64,000 nt of DNA from Hymenobacter tibetensis (GCF_022827545.1 NZ_CP094669.1:641001-705000), one strand, 5' to 3'. Counted from the stretch's first letter, positions 42,938 to 51,667 are shown. Program-made: numbers and translations. The notes: generated by a model not told the origin, from the sequence alone.

Positions 42938-44785
42938 TTATACCAAAGCCGCGTTGGTTGCTTGAAGCTGGCTTAAACGCTGGTAGAGTCCGCCAGGACG
43001 CCGTAAAAGCTCGTCGTGGGTGCCACGCTCGGCAATGCGTCCTTGATGGAGCACAATGATTTCATCGGCGTGCTGCACAGTGCTTAATCGGTGCGCAATA
43101 ACCAAGGAGGTCCGATGCTGCATCAGGCGTGTTAAGGCTTCCTGCACTAGTTTCTCACTTTCGGTATCCAAGGCCGAGGTAGCTTCGTCGAGGATAAGAA
43201 TGGGCGGGTTGCGTAGGATGGCTCGGGCAATGCTCAGGCGCTGCCGTTGCCCTCCTGATAACCGGCCGCCCCGGTCACCAATCATGGTCTGATAGCCGTC
43301 GGGAGTTGCTAGAATGAACTCGTGCGCATTGGCAATACGAGCGGCCTCTATGACCTGCTCTTCCGTAGCCTCGGTATTGAAGCGAATATTGTTGTAGATG
43401 GTATCGTTGAAGAGGATGCTTTCCTGCGTCACGATGCCCATTTGGTTTCGTACCGAATGCACGGTACAGTCGCGCACATCGTGGCCATCCACTAGGATCT
43501 GGCCACCCGTAGGGTCGTAGAAACGGGGTAGCAGATCAGCCAAGGTGCTTTTGCCCGAACCGGAAGGCCCAACCAGCGCCACCGTTTTTCCTTTCTCGAT
43601 GGTCAGATTAATGTCTTGCAATACGGGAGCGTCGCCGTACGCAAACTGCAGGCTCCGTAATTCTATTTGATGCTTGAAAGGGGGCAGCACTTCTGCACCA
43701 GGCTTATCCCGAATGGCGGGCTGCGTGTCGATAATGTTCAGTACTCTTTCGCCAGCTACTAAGCCGCGCTGGATATTGCCAAACGACGACGATAATGCTT
43801 TGGCTGGTGTGAGCACCTGTGAGAAGAGAATAACGTAACCAATAAAGGTTTCACCATCTAAGCTAGACTGCCCCCCGAGCACCAGAGTGCCGCCGTAATA
43901 GAGCAGGCCTACTACCACTAGCACGCCAGCAAATTCCGAGAAGGGGGAAGCCAAGTCACGGGTATTATCAATGGCGCGCGACGTACGAGCATACTGCTCG
44001 TTCTGGCTCTCGAACTTGCCTTTGATGTACTCCTGGGCGTTGAAGGCCTTAATGACCCGAATGCCACCCAGCGTCTCGTCAATTACGGAAAGCATGGTGC
44101 CGAGCGTGCTTTGGCTTTGCTTAGCTTGGTTGCGCAGGCGCTTAGCCACTCCCGCAATCAGGCCACCAGAAATCGGCAGTAGGATGAGCGCAAAAAGCGT
44201 GAGCGGAACCGATATGTAGAACAGAACCGAAAAGTAAGCCACAATCTTGAGCGGCTCTTGAATAACGGCCGTCATGGTATTAACCACTGAAGTTTCCACC
44301 TCCTGCACGTCGGATGTGAAGCGCGACATCAAGTCACCTTTTCGCTCGCCCCCAAAAAAGCCTAGTTGCAGCCCAATGATGTGGTGGTATAAGTCGCGGC
44401 GCAAATTGCGGATAACGCGGGCCCGCACTGTGGCTAGCAGCCGTAGGCCCAAGTAGCGAAATAGATTACTCAGGAGCACTGATAGCACTACCACCGCGCA
44501 CACAAACGTGAGGGCGCCCATCTCGCCATACGCGGCCAAGGCATCGGCGAAGTAATAGTTGAAGGTGTCTTTCACCCAACTGATGCCGAAGTGAAAAGCA
44601 GGAAGCTGAGTTGGGGCTTTCAGGGCTACTGCATTGGTCTTCTCGAATAGAACAGACAGCAGCGGAATAACTAGCGTAAAATTGGCCAAGCCAAAAACGG
44701 TGCCCGATACCGTGTACAGTAAGTACTGTGGCAGAAAATTAGCCAGCGGCCGGGCGTATTGCAGAATGCGCAGGTAGGTCTTCAT
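42938..44785 (-). CDS. ABC exporter, MsbA-like half-transporter
   Basis: A 615-residue fusion of a six-helix transmembrane domain and a nucleotide-binding domain. The second half has Walker [21 protein letters not shown], the Q-loop region NQMGIVTQESILFNDT, signature LSGGQRQRLSIARAIL, Walker B ILILDEATSALD and switch His in LVIAHRLSTVQHAD. The first half includes the coupling-helix region ERKGDLMSRFTSDVQEVE and DETLGGIRVIKAFNAQE, as in lipid A flippase MsbA and related exporters. The substrate cannot be fixed, although a lipid is plausible given the lipid A deacylase nearby. Two or three small membrane proteins follow on the same strand. Confidence 0.95.
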   Translation of the reverse strand: MKTYLRILQYARPLANFLPQYLLYTVSGTVFGLANFTLVIPLLSVLFEKTNAVALKAPTQLPAFHFGISWVKDTFNYYFADALAAYGEMGALTFVCAVVVLSVLLSNLFRYLGLRLLATVRARVIRNLRRDLYHHIIGLQLGFFGGERKGDLMSRFTSDVQEVETSVVNTMTAVIQEPLKIVAYFSVLFYISVPLTLFALILLPISGGLIAGVAKRLRNQAKQSQSTLGTMLSVIDETLGGIRVIKAFNAQEYIKGKFESQNEQYARTSRAIDNTRDLASPFSEFAGVLVVVGLLYYGGTLVLGGQSSLDGETFIGYVILFSQVLTPAKALSSSFGNIQRGLVAGERVLNIIDTQPAIRDKPGAEVLPPFKHQIELRSLQFAYGDAPVLQDINLTIEKGKTVALVGPSGSGKSTLADLLPRFYDPTGGQILVDGHDVRDCTVHSVRNQMGIVTQESILFNDTIYNNIRFNTEATEEQVIEAARIANAHEFILATPDGYQTMIGDRGGRLSGGQRQRLSIARAILRNPPILILDEATSALDTESEKLVQEALTRLMQHRTSLVIAHRLSTVQHADEIIVLHQGRIAERGTHDELLRRPGGLYQRLSQLQATNAALV

Positions 44786-44852
44786 TGGAAGCGGTAAAGG
44801 TAAGGCATTCCAATTGGTCGGTTCAGGTGGTTCCCAAACGAAGCCCGTAGGC

Positions 44853-45212
44853 TTACTCGGCCTTGAAAACAGCTACTACTTCAATCTGCCCCATAATGTG
44901 GCGGTTGAAGTCGGCTAATTCTTCGGCTGGCACCCATAACTCCTCGTGCTCCTGGTTGCCTACATTTTGCACCGGGAACGAAGCCGCGTACTCGGCTTCC
45001 ACCGCAAAGCGCAGTACATAGCCAACGCCATAGTAAGGCACATTCCAGTCGCGCGCAATCTGGGCGGCATATTGCTCGTTCAGCACCGGATAAAAAATGG
45101 GCTGCTCCGGTAAGCGCGGCGGAAACTCCAGCCAACCCGAAGCGGCTATCAAATCCAGTTCCTGCTGATTAACGGGCCGGTACAGCAGCAACGCTTCGGG
45201 TTCGTGGCGCAT
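44853..45212 (-). CDS. Small conserved protein (labelled ADP-ribosylation/crystallin J1 in Bacteroidota)
   Basis: A 119-residue soluble protein. Recognisable blocks are LLYRPVNQQELDLIAASGW, PRLPEQPIFYPVLNEQYA, ARDWN and QNVGNQEHEELWVPAEELADFN. I recall close relatives in Bacteroidota carried in databases as 'ADP-ribosylation/crystallin J1', but the length and motifs are not those of ADP-ribosylglycohydrolases, so the label is probably inherited. The compact alpha/beta pattern with R-P-V near the start, I-F-Y-P-V-L and H-E-E-L-W-V-P recalls small toxin-like ADP-ribosyltransferase folds in outline only. It stands between the MsbA-type gene and the Wzi-like gene on the same strand. Confidence 0.75.
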   Translation of the reverse strand: MRHEPEALLLYRPVNQQELDLIAASGWLEFPPRLPEQPIFYPVLNEQYAAQIARDWNVPYYGVGYVLRFAVEAEYAASFPVQNVGNQEHEELWVPAEELADFNRHIMGQIEVVAVFKAE

Positions 45213-45322
45213 GGGACGAGTGATAATTGCTAATAGATGATTATTAAGCGGTAACTGTATGACTGATAAAGGCTTTCAGCTTTGGGGATAGCAACACTGA
45301 ATCAGCACTTGACAGGCGCCAA

Positions 45323-47149
45323 TTAAAACTCGTGTAGGCGCTGCGCAATATTCCAGCGCAATGCCACCGAAGGGTACACGGTGTTTTGGGTAGCCAAATC
45401 GGTGTAGGACTGGCGGCGCACGATCAGCTTTGCATCCAGCCACAGGTTGTGCCGCGGCTGGTAGGTGGCAGTAAGGTCGGTGTGCACCAAGCGCGTTCGA
45501 TTGCCTTGGCCGGTGCTATTGCCGTACTCGCTTACGCGAGGATCATAGGGCAGTAGCACGTTGCCGCCGTAGTTGACAATAGAGCCGTCGTCGTTGGTTC
45601 GGTCTAGGCCCTGCACGGTGTAAAACAGCTTGCCTACAAGCTGCAAGCGTGGAATAGGCTGGTAGCTCAGGATGCCCAGCAACTCATAAATGTTAGCACC
45701 CATCGGGTGAGCGAGGGGCTGCTGGTAGTGCTGGTAATTCGTGTAGCTGTCTTCGTGCTGATACGTGAAGGGGCGGATATAATTGAACTCCACCTGCGCG
45801 TCGAGCGTCCGAATACCAGCCACATCCACATACTTGGCGCCCAACTGGAAAGCTTGTTTATTGGCCCACCACCCATCACGGGCACGTATCTCGCTCAGCT
45901 TAAACTCGTCCAGCATCAACTGCCCGTAAAGTTGTGCGGTACGTTTGAAATTCCACTTGAAGTCCAGTCCCAACACCGTGTTGTCAGCGGAGCCGACATG
46001 CTGCTCAACAGCACGATAGAAGATAAGCGGGTTCAAGTATTCCAGTTCGAAGCCACGGCGTTGGCTGCCGGGTATGTTCTGGCCTGTACTGTCTCTCCTA
46101 AAACTGCGGCCCCCTAGGATGGTGCTTTCAAATACGCCCACGTTGAAAGTAGGCGTCACATCGAAGCTAAGATGATGGAGCGCCATGTACTTCTTTCGGT
46201 ACACTTCATCTATCGGGCTGCCGTTTCCGTCGTAGCTGCGGTCCGCAATCATTTCCGTGAACAGGTTCTGGTAGTTGAGCTTCCAGATGCGCGTGTTCAG
46301 CTTCAGAAAGAAATACGGGGCACTATAGTCGGAGAGGATGAGGGAGCGGTAGCCGTTGCCGATGAAGTTTCGGTCGTGGCCCAGCTGGGCGCTGATGTGC
46401 TTGGTGGCAGCGTACGTGATGTACCCACGAGCCGTAAAGAAGTCGTACTGGTTGCCGCCTACCGTTTTGAAATCCTTCCAATAGCCTTCGTGGGGCACTA
46501 TTCTGTCGCGCCGCACCCGGTCCTGCACGTAAAGGGGTACTCCCTGTTGGTTGTCGGCGAGGAACGTGTAGAAGCCCAGCCGCTCGTCAATCGTCCCTTC
46601 CACCTGCACACCGCGCGTGTTCACATAGCGCAGCCCATCCGTCTCCGAGTCTTTACCCGCCGAAAGGCCCAGTACGGGGTTCACGCGCAAGGTAAAATCA
46701 GGAATACTAAGGCTATAGAGGTCAGATTGGCGCTGATAGAAGTTCTTGAGCAGCGGCCGACGTCCTTGGTTGTAAGCGGCGTTGGCTTGGTTGGTGAAGT
46801 TCCAGTTGTCGCGCAATAAGTACTCGGCGTTGAAACGGTCCTGCGCCGACAGATTGGCGCTATCGGCTAGCATCTGGTTGGCCAGCCGCACCACCGCAGA
46901 ACGGGTGTAGGGGCGGACGGATGTGTGCAGGCTACTACCAACCGAGTCGCTGCCGTACTTAATGGCATACCGGTCGATGAGCCGATACACATCCGAGTCG
47001 AGGGATACCGTAACGGGTGCTGTGGGCACGTCGGCCGTTGGGATAGTGGGGGGAGGCACCGGCCCATCAAACTGAAACGACATACTCTGGCCAGCCACTT
47101 GGCTAGCTGATAAAGCGCAAAACGCTACAAAAAGAAGATGTTTTTTCAT
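45323..47149 (-). CDS. Capsule-assembly Wzi / RemB-like outer-membrane protein
   Basis: A 608-residue outer-membrane protein. The start MKKHLLFVAFCALSASQVA gives a clean signal peptide; the seven residues before it are excluded. The N-terminal helical region (LIDRYAIKYGSDSVGSS, RLANQMLADSANLSAQDRF) is followed by a large barrel. Motifs include SAQLGHDRNFIGNGYRSLILSD, the family hallmark, and KLNYQNLFTEMIADRS. The end strand is RWNIAQRLHEF. Wzi anchors capsule polysaccharide at the surface in enterobacteria; a Bacteroidota relative, RemB, is linked to gliding. No capsule or gliding gene is adjacent, so I keep both readings. It is divergent from the GNAT-like gene. Confidence 0.82.
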   Translation of the reverse strand: MKKHLLFVAFCALSASQVAGQSMSFQFDGPVPPPTIPTADVPTAPVTVSLDSDVYRLIDRYAIKYGSDSVGSSLHTSVRPYTRSAVVRLANQMLADSANLSAQDRFNAEYLLRDNWNFTNQANAAYNQGRRPLLKNFYQRQSDLYSLSIPDFTLRVNPVLGLSAGKDSETDGLRYVNTRGVQVEGTIDERLGFYTFLADNQQGVPLYVQDRVRRDRIVPHEGYWKDFKTVGGNQYDFFTARGYITYAATKHISAQLGHDRNFIGNGYRSLILSDYSAPYFFLKLNTRIWKLNYQNLFTEMIADRSYDGNGSPIDEVYRKKYMALHHLSFDVTPTFNVGVFESTILGGRSFRRDSTGQNIPGSQRRGFELEYLNPLIFYRAVEQHVGSADNTVLGLDFKWNFKRTAQLYGQLMLDEFKLSEIRARDGWWANKQAFQLGAKYVDVAGIRTLDAQVEFNYIRPFTYQHEDSYTNYQHYQQPLAHPMGANIYELLGILSYQPIPRLQLVGKLFYTVQGLDRTNDDGSIVNYGGNVLLPYDPRVSEYGNSTGQGNRTRLVHTDLTATYQPRHNLWLDAKLIVRRQSYTDLATQNTVYPSVALRWNIAQRLHEF

Positions 47150-47399
47150 AAAAGCAGGGCGGCCTCCCAAAAACTAGCGCGCAGTTCAACAAACCTACGC
47201 ACTTGCCGCAAGAGTAGGGCGCAACAACGTGGCTGTTTGCGTATTTGGTGTGCAACGGCCGCAAGAATCCTGCAAGTAAGAGGAAAGCCATTAAGCATGA
47301 TAAGTGCCTTTCCCTCGGCTTATACAGCAGCAGATTGCTCTAAGGCAGGCTATTGGTAGCAATACCGCCCACACTGTCTTCTGGAGTGGCCTCCCCGAC

Positions 47400-47407
47400 T
47401 ACCTTTG
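47400..47407 (+). promoter_or_regulatory. Putative -7 box four bases before a start codon
   Basis: TACCTTTG matches TANNTTTG exactly and lies only 4 nt before the GTG at 47412. If used, the transcript would be leaderless. No strong TTTG is seen about 20 bp upstream. Confidence 0.4.
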
Positions 47408-47411
47408 TGCT

Positions 47412-48359
47412 GTGCCACTTCGTTTGCTCCGCCATTCTGAACTAGACCTTGCTGCCTGGGATGCCTGCGTGGAGCAGGCGCAGCAGGTGGTGCCTTACGC
47501 ACAAAGCTGGTGGCTTCAAGCTACTGCTGGCCGCTGGGATGCGCTGGTGGAAATAGAGGCGGGCACTGGCCGGTATCTGTCGGTGGTGCCGCTGCCCGTC
47601 AAGTGGCGCCCATGGGGCCGGGAGGTACACCAGCCGCCTTTCACGCAGCAGCTAGGAGTGCTAACCGTTGCGGGAAGCACAGTGGAGAGTGCCATGCAGC
47701 ACCTACTAGCCCTTCCAACCCGTTACGCCCACTTCTATACCCAACTCAACGACCAAACTGAGTTTCCTGCGGCTGCCTTACCGCTATCATGCCATTTGCG
47801 GCATACGTACCACTTGCCTCTAGATCGTTCTTACGCGGTGTTGCGAGCGGGATATTTCACTGATAATCGGCGCCGTTTGCGCCAGAATTCCGAGGCCGCA
47901 GTGCCCTTGGTTGTAGCGGCCACGCAGGAAATAGATTCCATGATGAAGCTGTTCCGGCAAACCAAGGGCGCGGCGGCGGGCCTGCGCTGGTATCACTATA
48001 CGATGCTACGCCAACTGGTAGCCGCCGGGCAACAACGAGGGGAGGCCATGGAACTACTGGAGGTACGGGCGCCCGATACCGGCGAATTGCTAGCTGGCGC
48101 TTTTTTCGTGCGGTTTCGTACCAAGCTCGTGTACTTGTTTGCCGCCGCTTCCCCAGCCGGTAAGAAAGCCGGTGCCCCGGTGCTCTTGCTCGACCATGCC
48201 ATCCAGCGCCACGCCAATACACCGGAACTCGTACTAGATTTCGAGGGCAGTATGATTCCATCTATTGCCCGTTTTTTCGCCAACTTCGGGGCCAAACCCG
48301 TAGCCTACGCGGCCCTTTCCTTCACTCAACGCCCCTGGTATCTGCAATGGACTCGCTAA
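47412..48359 (+). CDS. GNAT/FemAB-like acyltransferase
   Basis: A 315-residue protein with two GNAT-like halves. The first half (VPLRLLRHSELDLAAWDACVEQA ... YAQSWWLQATAGRWDALVE) and the second (AYAVLRAGYFTDNRRRL-like segment, then GELLAGAFFVRFRTKLVYLFAA and VLDFEGSMIPSIARFFANFGA) follow the Acetyltransf_6/FemAB pattern. Enzymes of this kind add amino-acid or acyl groups to cell-wall or lipid substrates; the substrate here is unknown. I favour the GTG at 47412 because similarity to the family begins there and a promoter-like box sits just before it. An ATG at 47304 would add 36 unconvincing residues. It overlaps upp by 13 bp, so the two are translationally coupled. Confidence 0.8.
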   Translation: MPLRLLRHSELDLAAWDACVEQAQQVVPYAQSWWLQATAGRWDALVEIEAGTGRYLSVVPLPVKWRPWGREVHQPPFTQQLGVLTVAGSTVESAMQHLLALPTRYAHFYTQLNDQTEFPAAALPLSCHLRHTYHLPLDRSYAVLRAGYFTDNRRRLRQNSEAAVPLVVAATQEIDSMMKLFRQTKGAAAGLRWYHYTMLRQLVAAGQQRGEAMELLEVRAPDTGELLAGAFFVRFRTKLVYLFAAASPAGKKAGAPVLLLDHAIQRHANTPELVLDFEGSMIPSIARFFANFGAKPVAYAALSFTQRPWYLQWTR

Positions 48360-49039
48360 CTCCTGCCACCCCCGACCTACCCGCCACCGAGCCTGCGCGC
48401 GTGCACGTGGTATGCGCCGAACCCTCGGTTGCCAACCACTTCCTAGCTGAGCTGCGCGATGTGGAAGTGCAGCGCGACTCCCTGCGTTTCCGTCGTAACC
48501 TGCAGCGCCTCGGTGAAATAATGGCCTACCGCATTAGCGCGCACCTCAGCTACACCGACAAAACGGTGAAAACCCCTCTGGGGGAGTCCAGCAGCAAGCA
48601 ACTCCATGACTTTCCAATTCTGGCCACGGTGCTTCGAGCGGGCCTGCCTTTTCACCAAGGCTTCCTAAATTACTTCGACCAGTCGCCTAGCGCGTTCGTG
48701 GCCGCTTACCGCATTGAGGGTACGGCCCAAGTGCAAGTGCAGGTAGACTACCTATCGGCGCCGCGGCTCGATGAGCGGGTATTGATTTTGGCTGATCCGA
48801 TGCTGGCTTCCGGTAAGTCGCTGGTCCAAACATACCGGGCCATGCTGCGCTTCGGCACGCCTCGGCAAGTGCATATTGCCGCCGTTATTGCCAGCCCCGA
48901 AGGAGTAGCGCACGTTACCCGCGAAATTCCAGAGGCAACGCTTTGGGTAGCCGCCATCGACGAGAAGCTCAATGCGCAGGCGTATATAGTGCCCGGCCTC
49001 GGCGACGCCGGCGACTTATCGTACGGCAGCAAATTATAG
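48347..49039 (+). CDS. upp: Uracil phosphoribosyltransferase
   Basis: Pyrimidine-salvage enzyme making UMP from uracil and PRPP; 230 residues, about 20 longer than E. coli Upp through an N-terminal extension. Motifs are RDVEVQRDSLRFRRNLQRLGEIMAYR, VLRAGLPFHQGFLNYF, the PRPP-binding DPMLASGKSL (GGS in E. coli is GKS here) and the C-terminal uracil loop YIVPGLGDAGDLSYGSKL. The active-site loop Y-x-G/S motif is covered by KTPLGESSSKQLHDF and YRIEGTAQVQVQV. It overlaps the GNAT-like gene by 13 bp. The partner for this coupling is unexpected, since the two enzymes have no known pathway link. Confidence 0.93.
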   Translation: MDSLTPATPDLPATEPARVHVVCAEPSVANHFLAELRDVEVQRDSLRFRRNLQRLGEIMAYRISAHLSYTDKTVKTPLGESSSKQLHDFPILATVLRAGLPFHQGFLNYFDQSPSAFVAAYRIEGTAQVQVQVDYLSAPRLDERVLILADPMLASGKSLVQTYRAMLRFGTPRQVHIAAVIASPEGVAHVTREIPEATLWVAAIDEKLNAQAYIVPGLGDAGDLSYGSKL

Positions 49040-49261
49040 GGTGAACGGCACGTGTAGAGCTGCGTATTGAACAGCCTGAAGTGGTATGGTAGCATACGCA
49101 CAGAATACTTTGTAGCCTACTTGCTGTGCGCAGCAGACACAGTGCTTCTGAGCTGTATCAACTCGGTGTTACTTTTTGGAGTTGAACCAATAAGGTGCTT
49201 GTCTTCTTTGTAACTTCGGGTTCGGCTACTGCTCTTCTCCTTTTTACCCGCTGCACACCTC

Positions 49262-49714
49262 GTGTTAACTCATCTTTTCAAATACGCTTCCGTTTTCTTG
49301 CTGGGGATGGTCAAGTTTGTGGCAGCCCCAGTTGCGGGCATTGCCGCCGGGTTGTCGTTTCCTCTCATCTGGGCTCTGTCAGTGGCAGGCATGATGACCA
49401 CGGTGGTGCTCGTTTCGGGAGTGGGCAAGATGTGGGCACTGCACCTGCGGCGCAAACGTGAAGAAAAAGGCAAACCTCTGTTCAGCCGAAAGAGCCGGCG
49501 CATTGTAGGCATTTTCCGCCGCTTCGGCATGGGCGGTATTGCGTTTCTAACGCCTATTCTGTTCAGCCCCATCGGGGGCACCGTCATTGCCACGCAGCTT
49601 CATGTTCCTCGCTGGCGCATTCTGTTACACATGCTTTGGAGCGCGGTGCTGTGGGGAGCGGCTTTTACCATGCTAGCCATACGCTTCAGCCACTTGGCTA
49701 TTTTTCACCATTAA
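49262..49714 (+). CDS. Predicted inner-membrane protein
   Basis: A 150-residue protein starting at a GTG (49262); no better in-frame start is seen. It has about four hydrophobic segments: 9-30, 33-52, 95-115 and 122-143. A strongly basic cytosolic loop (HLRRKREEKGKPLFSRKSRR) lies between the second and third, followed by FGMGGIAFLTPILFSPIGG. The Gly/Pro-rich re-entrant-looking segment recalls small-multidrug-export or DedA-like membrane proteins, but no diagnostic residues allow a choice. It is convergent with the DEAD-box helicase gene, and its stop codon lies inside the outer arm of a nested palindrome. Confidence 0.7.
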   Translation: MLTHLFKYASVFLLGMVKFVAAPVAGIAAGLSFPLIWALSVAGMMTTVVLVSGVGKMWALHLRRKREEKGKPLFSRKSRRIVGIFRRFGMGGIAFLTPILFSPIGGTVIATQLHVPRWRILLHMLWSAVLWGAAFTMLAIRFSHLAIFHH

Positions 49715-49886
49715 ACCACGGATGTAGTGTAGACGAGGGTTTCGGATTATACGGATTTCGCGAACCATACAAAACGAGCAAGGCTTGCCAGATGGCAAGC
49801 CTTGCTCGTTTTGTATGTAGCTCCTAAGCCTAACATCTCCTATGCCATCCGTATAATCTGGAAAACCAGGCTACATCCGTGGTTTA
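49712..49886. repeat. Nested three-part inverted repeat joining two convergent stop codons
   Basis: Three complementary pairs nest about one centre. The outer pair is 49712-49727 with 49871-49886 (16 bp perfect, each including the stop codon of a convergent gene). The middle pair is 49745-49756 with 49847-49858. The inner pair is 49766-49789 with 49794-49817 (24 bp perfect, 4-nt loop). No T-run follows. The CGGAT and ATCCGT spacing resembles dispersed intergenic repeats seen in Bacteroidota (recollection, not tested). Confidence 0.85.
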
Positions 49887-51311
49887 TTTGCGCTTGCCTT
49901 TCGAGCGGGCAATAGCCGCTTTCACTGCTTTTACCGCGGGTTTGGAAGCACTGCCTTTCGAAGGGCGGGCCTTGTTGCCTTTCTGGCTGCGGTTAGGACC
50001 TTCCACGTACGTGCGGCCAGTGCGCTTGTCAATCGTAACACCAGGCTTAACGTACTCCTTACGCTCGTGGAAAGCACCCTGGAAGTTCGGGTCTTCGCGG
50101 CGGCGGCGCTCGTCTTGCTCTCGGTTCATGCTTTGCTGCTCCTCGAACGGGGTTTCCGCTACTTCCACCTCGGCTGGAAACGGTACCAACGGAATAGGCT
50201 GCTTGATAAGCTCCTCGATGCGCGCTATGTGGTGCATTTCCGCTTCGTTGGCGAAAGTGATGGCCGCGCCCGTGTGCTTCGCCCGGCCCGTACGCCCAAT
50301 CCGGTGCACATAGTCGTCGTAGATCAAAGGCACGTCGAAGTTGATAACGTGGCTTACTTCAGGCACATCAATGCCACGCGCCGCCACATCGGTAGCCACC
50401 AGAAAGCGTACTTCGCCCGCCTTAAAGGCTTCCATAGCATTGATGCGTGCATTCTGGCCCTTGTTGCCATGAATGGCGCGTACTTCGCCGGCTATCTTAC
50501 GGCCCAAAAAATGCGCCACGTTCTCAGCGTGCATCTTGCTGCGCGTGAAAATCATAACTCGGTTGAAAGTGGCCTGGTCGCGGAGCAGGTACCCCAGCAA
50601 GTTGATCTTGGTTACGAGGTTGGGAACCTCGTACAGGCTCTGCACCACATTCTGAGCCGAAGTAGCCGATGGGGTTACTTCCACGCGCATCGGAAACTCC
50701 AGAAACTCCTCGCTCAGCGAGGTTACCTTGTCCGCCATGGTGGCGGAAAACAGTGCGTTTTGGCGCTTGCTCGGAATAATCTCCAGAATACGACGGATCT
50801 GCGGCATAAAGCCCATATCCATCATCTTGTCGGCCTCATCCAAAACCAGCGTTTTCAACTCCTTCAGCACCAAGTCGCCGCGCAGGTAGAGTTCCAGCAA
50901 GCGCCCGGGCGTAGCAATCAGGATGTCTACACCTTTGGCAATGGTTTCAATTTGGGTTTTAGGCCCCAGTCCGCCATAAATGGCAAAAATGCGCAGGTCG
51001 GTATAGGTGGCGAGACGCTTGAGGTGCGTCTCGATCTGCATGGCCAATTCACGAGTTGGAGCCAAAATCAGGGCCCGCGGATTGGTGCCTTGCGCGTACT
51101 TCACTTTCATGAGTAGGGGCAAGCCGAACGCGGCCGTTTTGCCGGTTCCGGTTTGCGCGATGCCTAGCACATCGTGGCCGGAGAGCAACAGCGGAATTGT
51201 TTGCACCTGCACGGGCGTCGGCTCCGTGAAGCCCGCCTCAGCCGCGGCCGTGAGTAATTGTTTATTGAGCTTGAAATCGGCGAAGGAGGCCGGTTGCGGC
51301 GTATCGGACAT
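49884..51311 (-). CDS. DEAD-box ATP-dependent RNA helicase (RhlE-like)
   Basis: RNA helicase of 475 residues. The Q motif (FADFKLNKQLLTAAAEAGFTEPTPVQ region) leads to motif I AQTGTGKTAAF, Ia PTRELAMQ, GG-type Ib (TPGRLLEL), II VLDEADKMMDMGF, III FSATM, IV VMIFTRSKMH, V VATDVAARGIDVPEV and VI HRIGRTGRA. All motifs are intact. The C-terminal 75 residues are basic and low-complexity (Lys/Ala/Ser-rich), likely an RNA-binding tail. Relatives assist ribosome assembly and RNA decay in the cold. Its stop codon overlaps the outer arm of the nested palindrome at 49712-49886. Confidence 0.96.
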   Translation of the reverse strand: MSDTPQPASFADFKLNKQLLTAAAEAGFTEPTPVQVQTIPLLLSGHDVLGIAQTGTGKTAAFGLPLLMKVKYAQGTNPRALILAPTRELAMQIETHLKRLATYTDLRIFAIYGGLGPKTQIETIAKGVDILIATPGRLLELYLRGDLVLKELKTLVLDEADKMMDMGFMPQIRRILEIIPSKRQNALFSATMADKVTSLSEEFLEFPMRVEVTPSATSAQNVVQSLYEVPNLVTKINLLGYLLRDQATFNRVMIFTRSKMHAENVAHFLGRKIAGEVRAIHGNKGQNARINAMEAFKAGEVRFLVATDVAARGIDVPEVSHVINFDVPLIYDDYVHRIGRTGRAKHTGAAITFANEAEMHHIARIEELIKQPIPLVPFPAEVEVAETPFEEQQSMNREQDERRRREDPNFQGAFHERKEYVKPGVTIDKRTGRTYVEGPNRSQKGNKARPSKGSASKPAVKAVKAAIARSKGKRK

Positions 51312-51506
51312 GACAAAGAGGGTATTACGAAACGCAAAGGTACGGAACCCCTAACGGCTGCGACACGAAAACTCGTTCCGTTAAGTGGTGCGCGACTACC
51401 TACGCGTTAGGCAGATAGGTGCCAAGGCACTAGCTTACGCAACAGATTATGCCACTCACTTGGATGTTGCAACTGTGGAGGTCCGACAAAAAAATCCTCA
51501 TTAAAC

Positions 51507-51536
51507 TTGCAAATTCAACTCCATGCGCTACTTTTG
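51507..51536 (+). promoter_or_regulatory. tRNA-His promoter
   Basis: TTG (51507-51509), a 19-bp spacer and TACTTTTG (51529-51536). The -7 box is identical to that of the tRNA-Lys gene and lies about 20 bp before the tRNA. Confidence 0.72.
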
Positions 51537-51555
51537 TGGCTCTATTACCAAACAC

Positions 51556-51630
<75 letters not shown>

Positions 51631-51636
51631 CTCCCT

Positions 51637-51667
51637 AAAAGCCTCAAGCATTGTGCTTGAGGCTTTT
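51637..51667 (+). terminator. Terminator after tRNA-His
   Basis: Perfect 14-bp arms (51637-51650 and 51654-51667), a 3-nt loop and a T-run. Confidence 0.9.

Noticed and set aside
46172..46819. Open frame of 215 codons opposite the Wzi-like gene
   Set aside because: It is antisense to a clear signal-peptide protein and has Val/Arg/His-rich shadow composition.
50067..51116. Open frame of 349 codons opposite the DEAD-box helicase
   Set aside because: It lies fully inside a gene with every helicase motif intact. It has His/Arg/Gln-rich composition typical of reverse-frame shadows.
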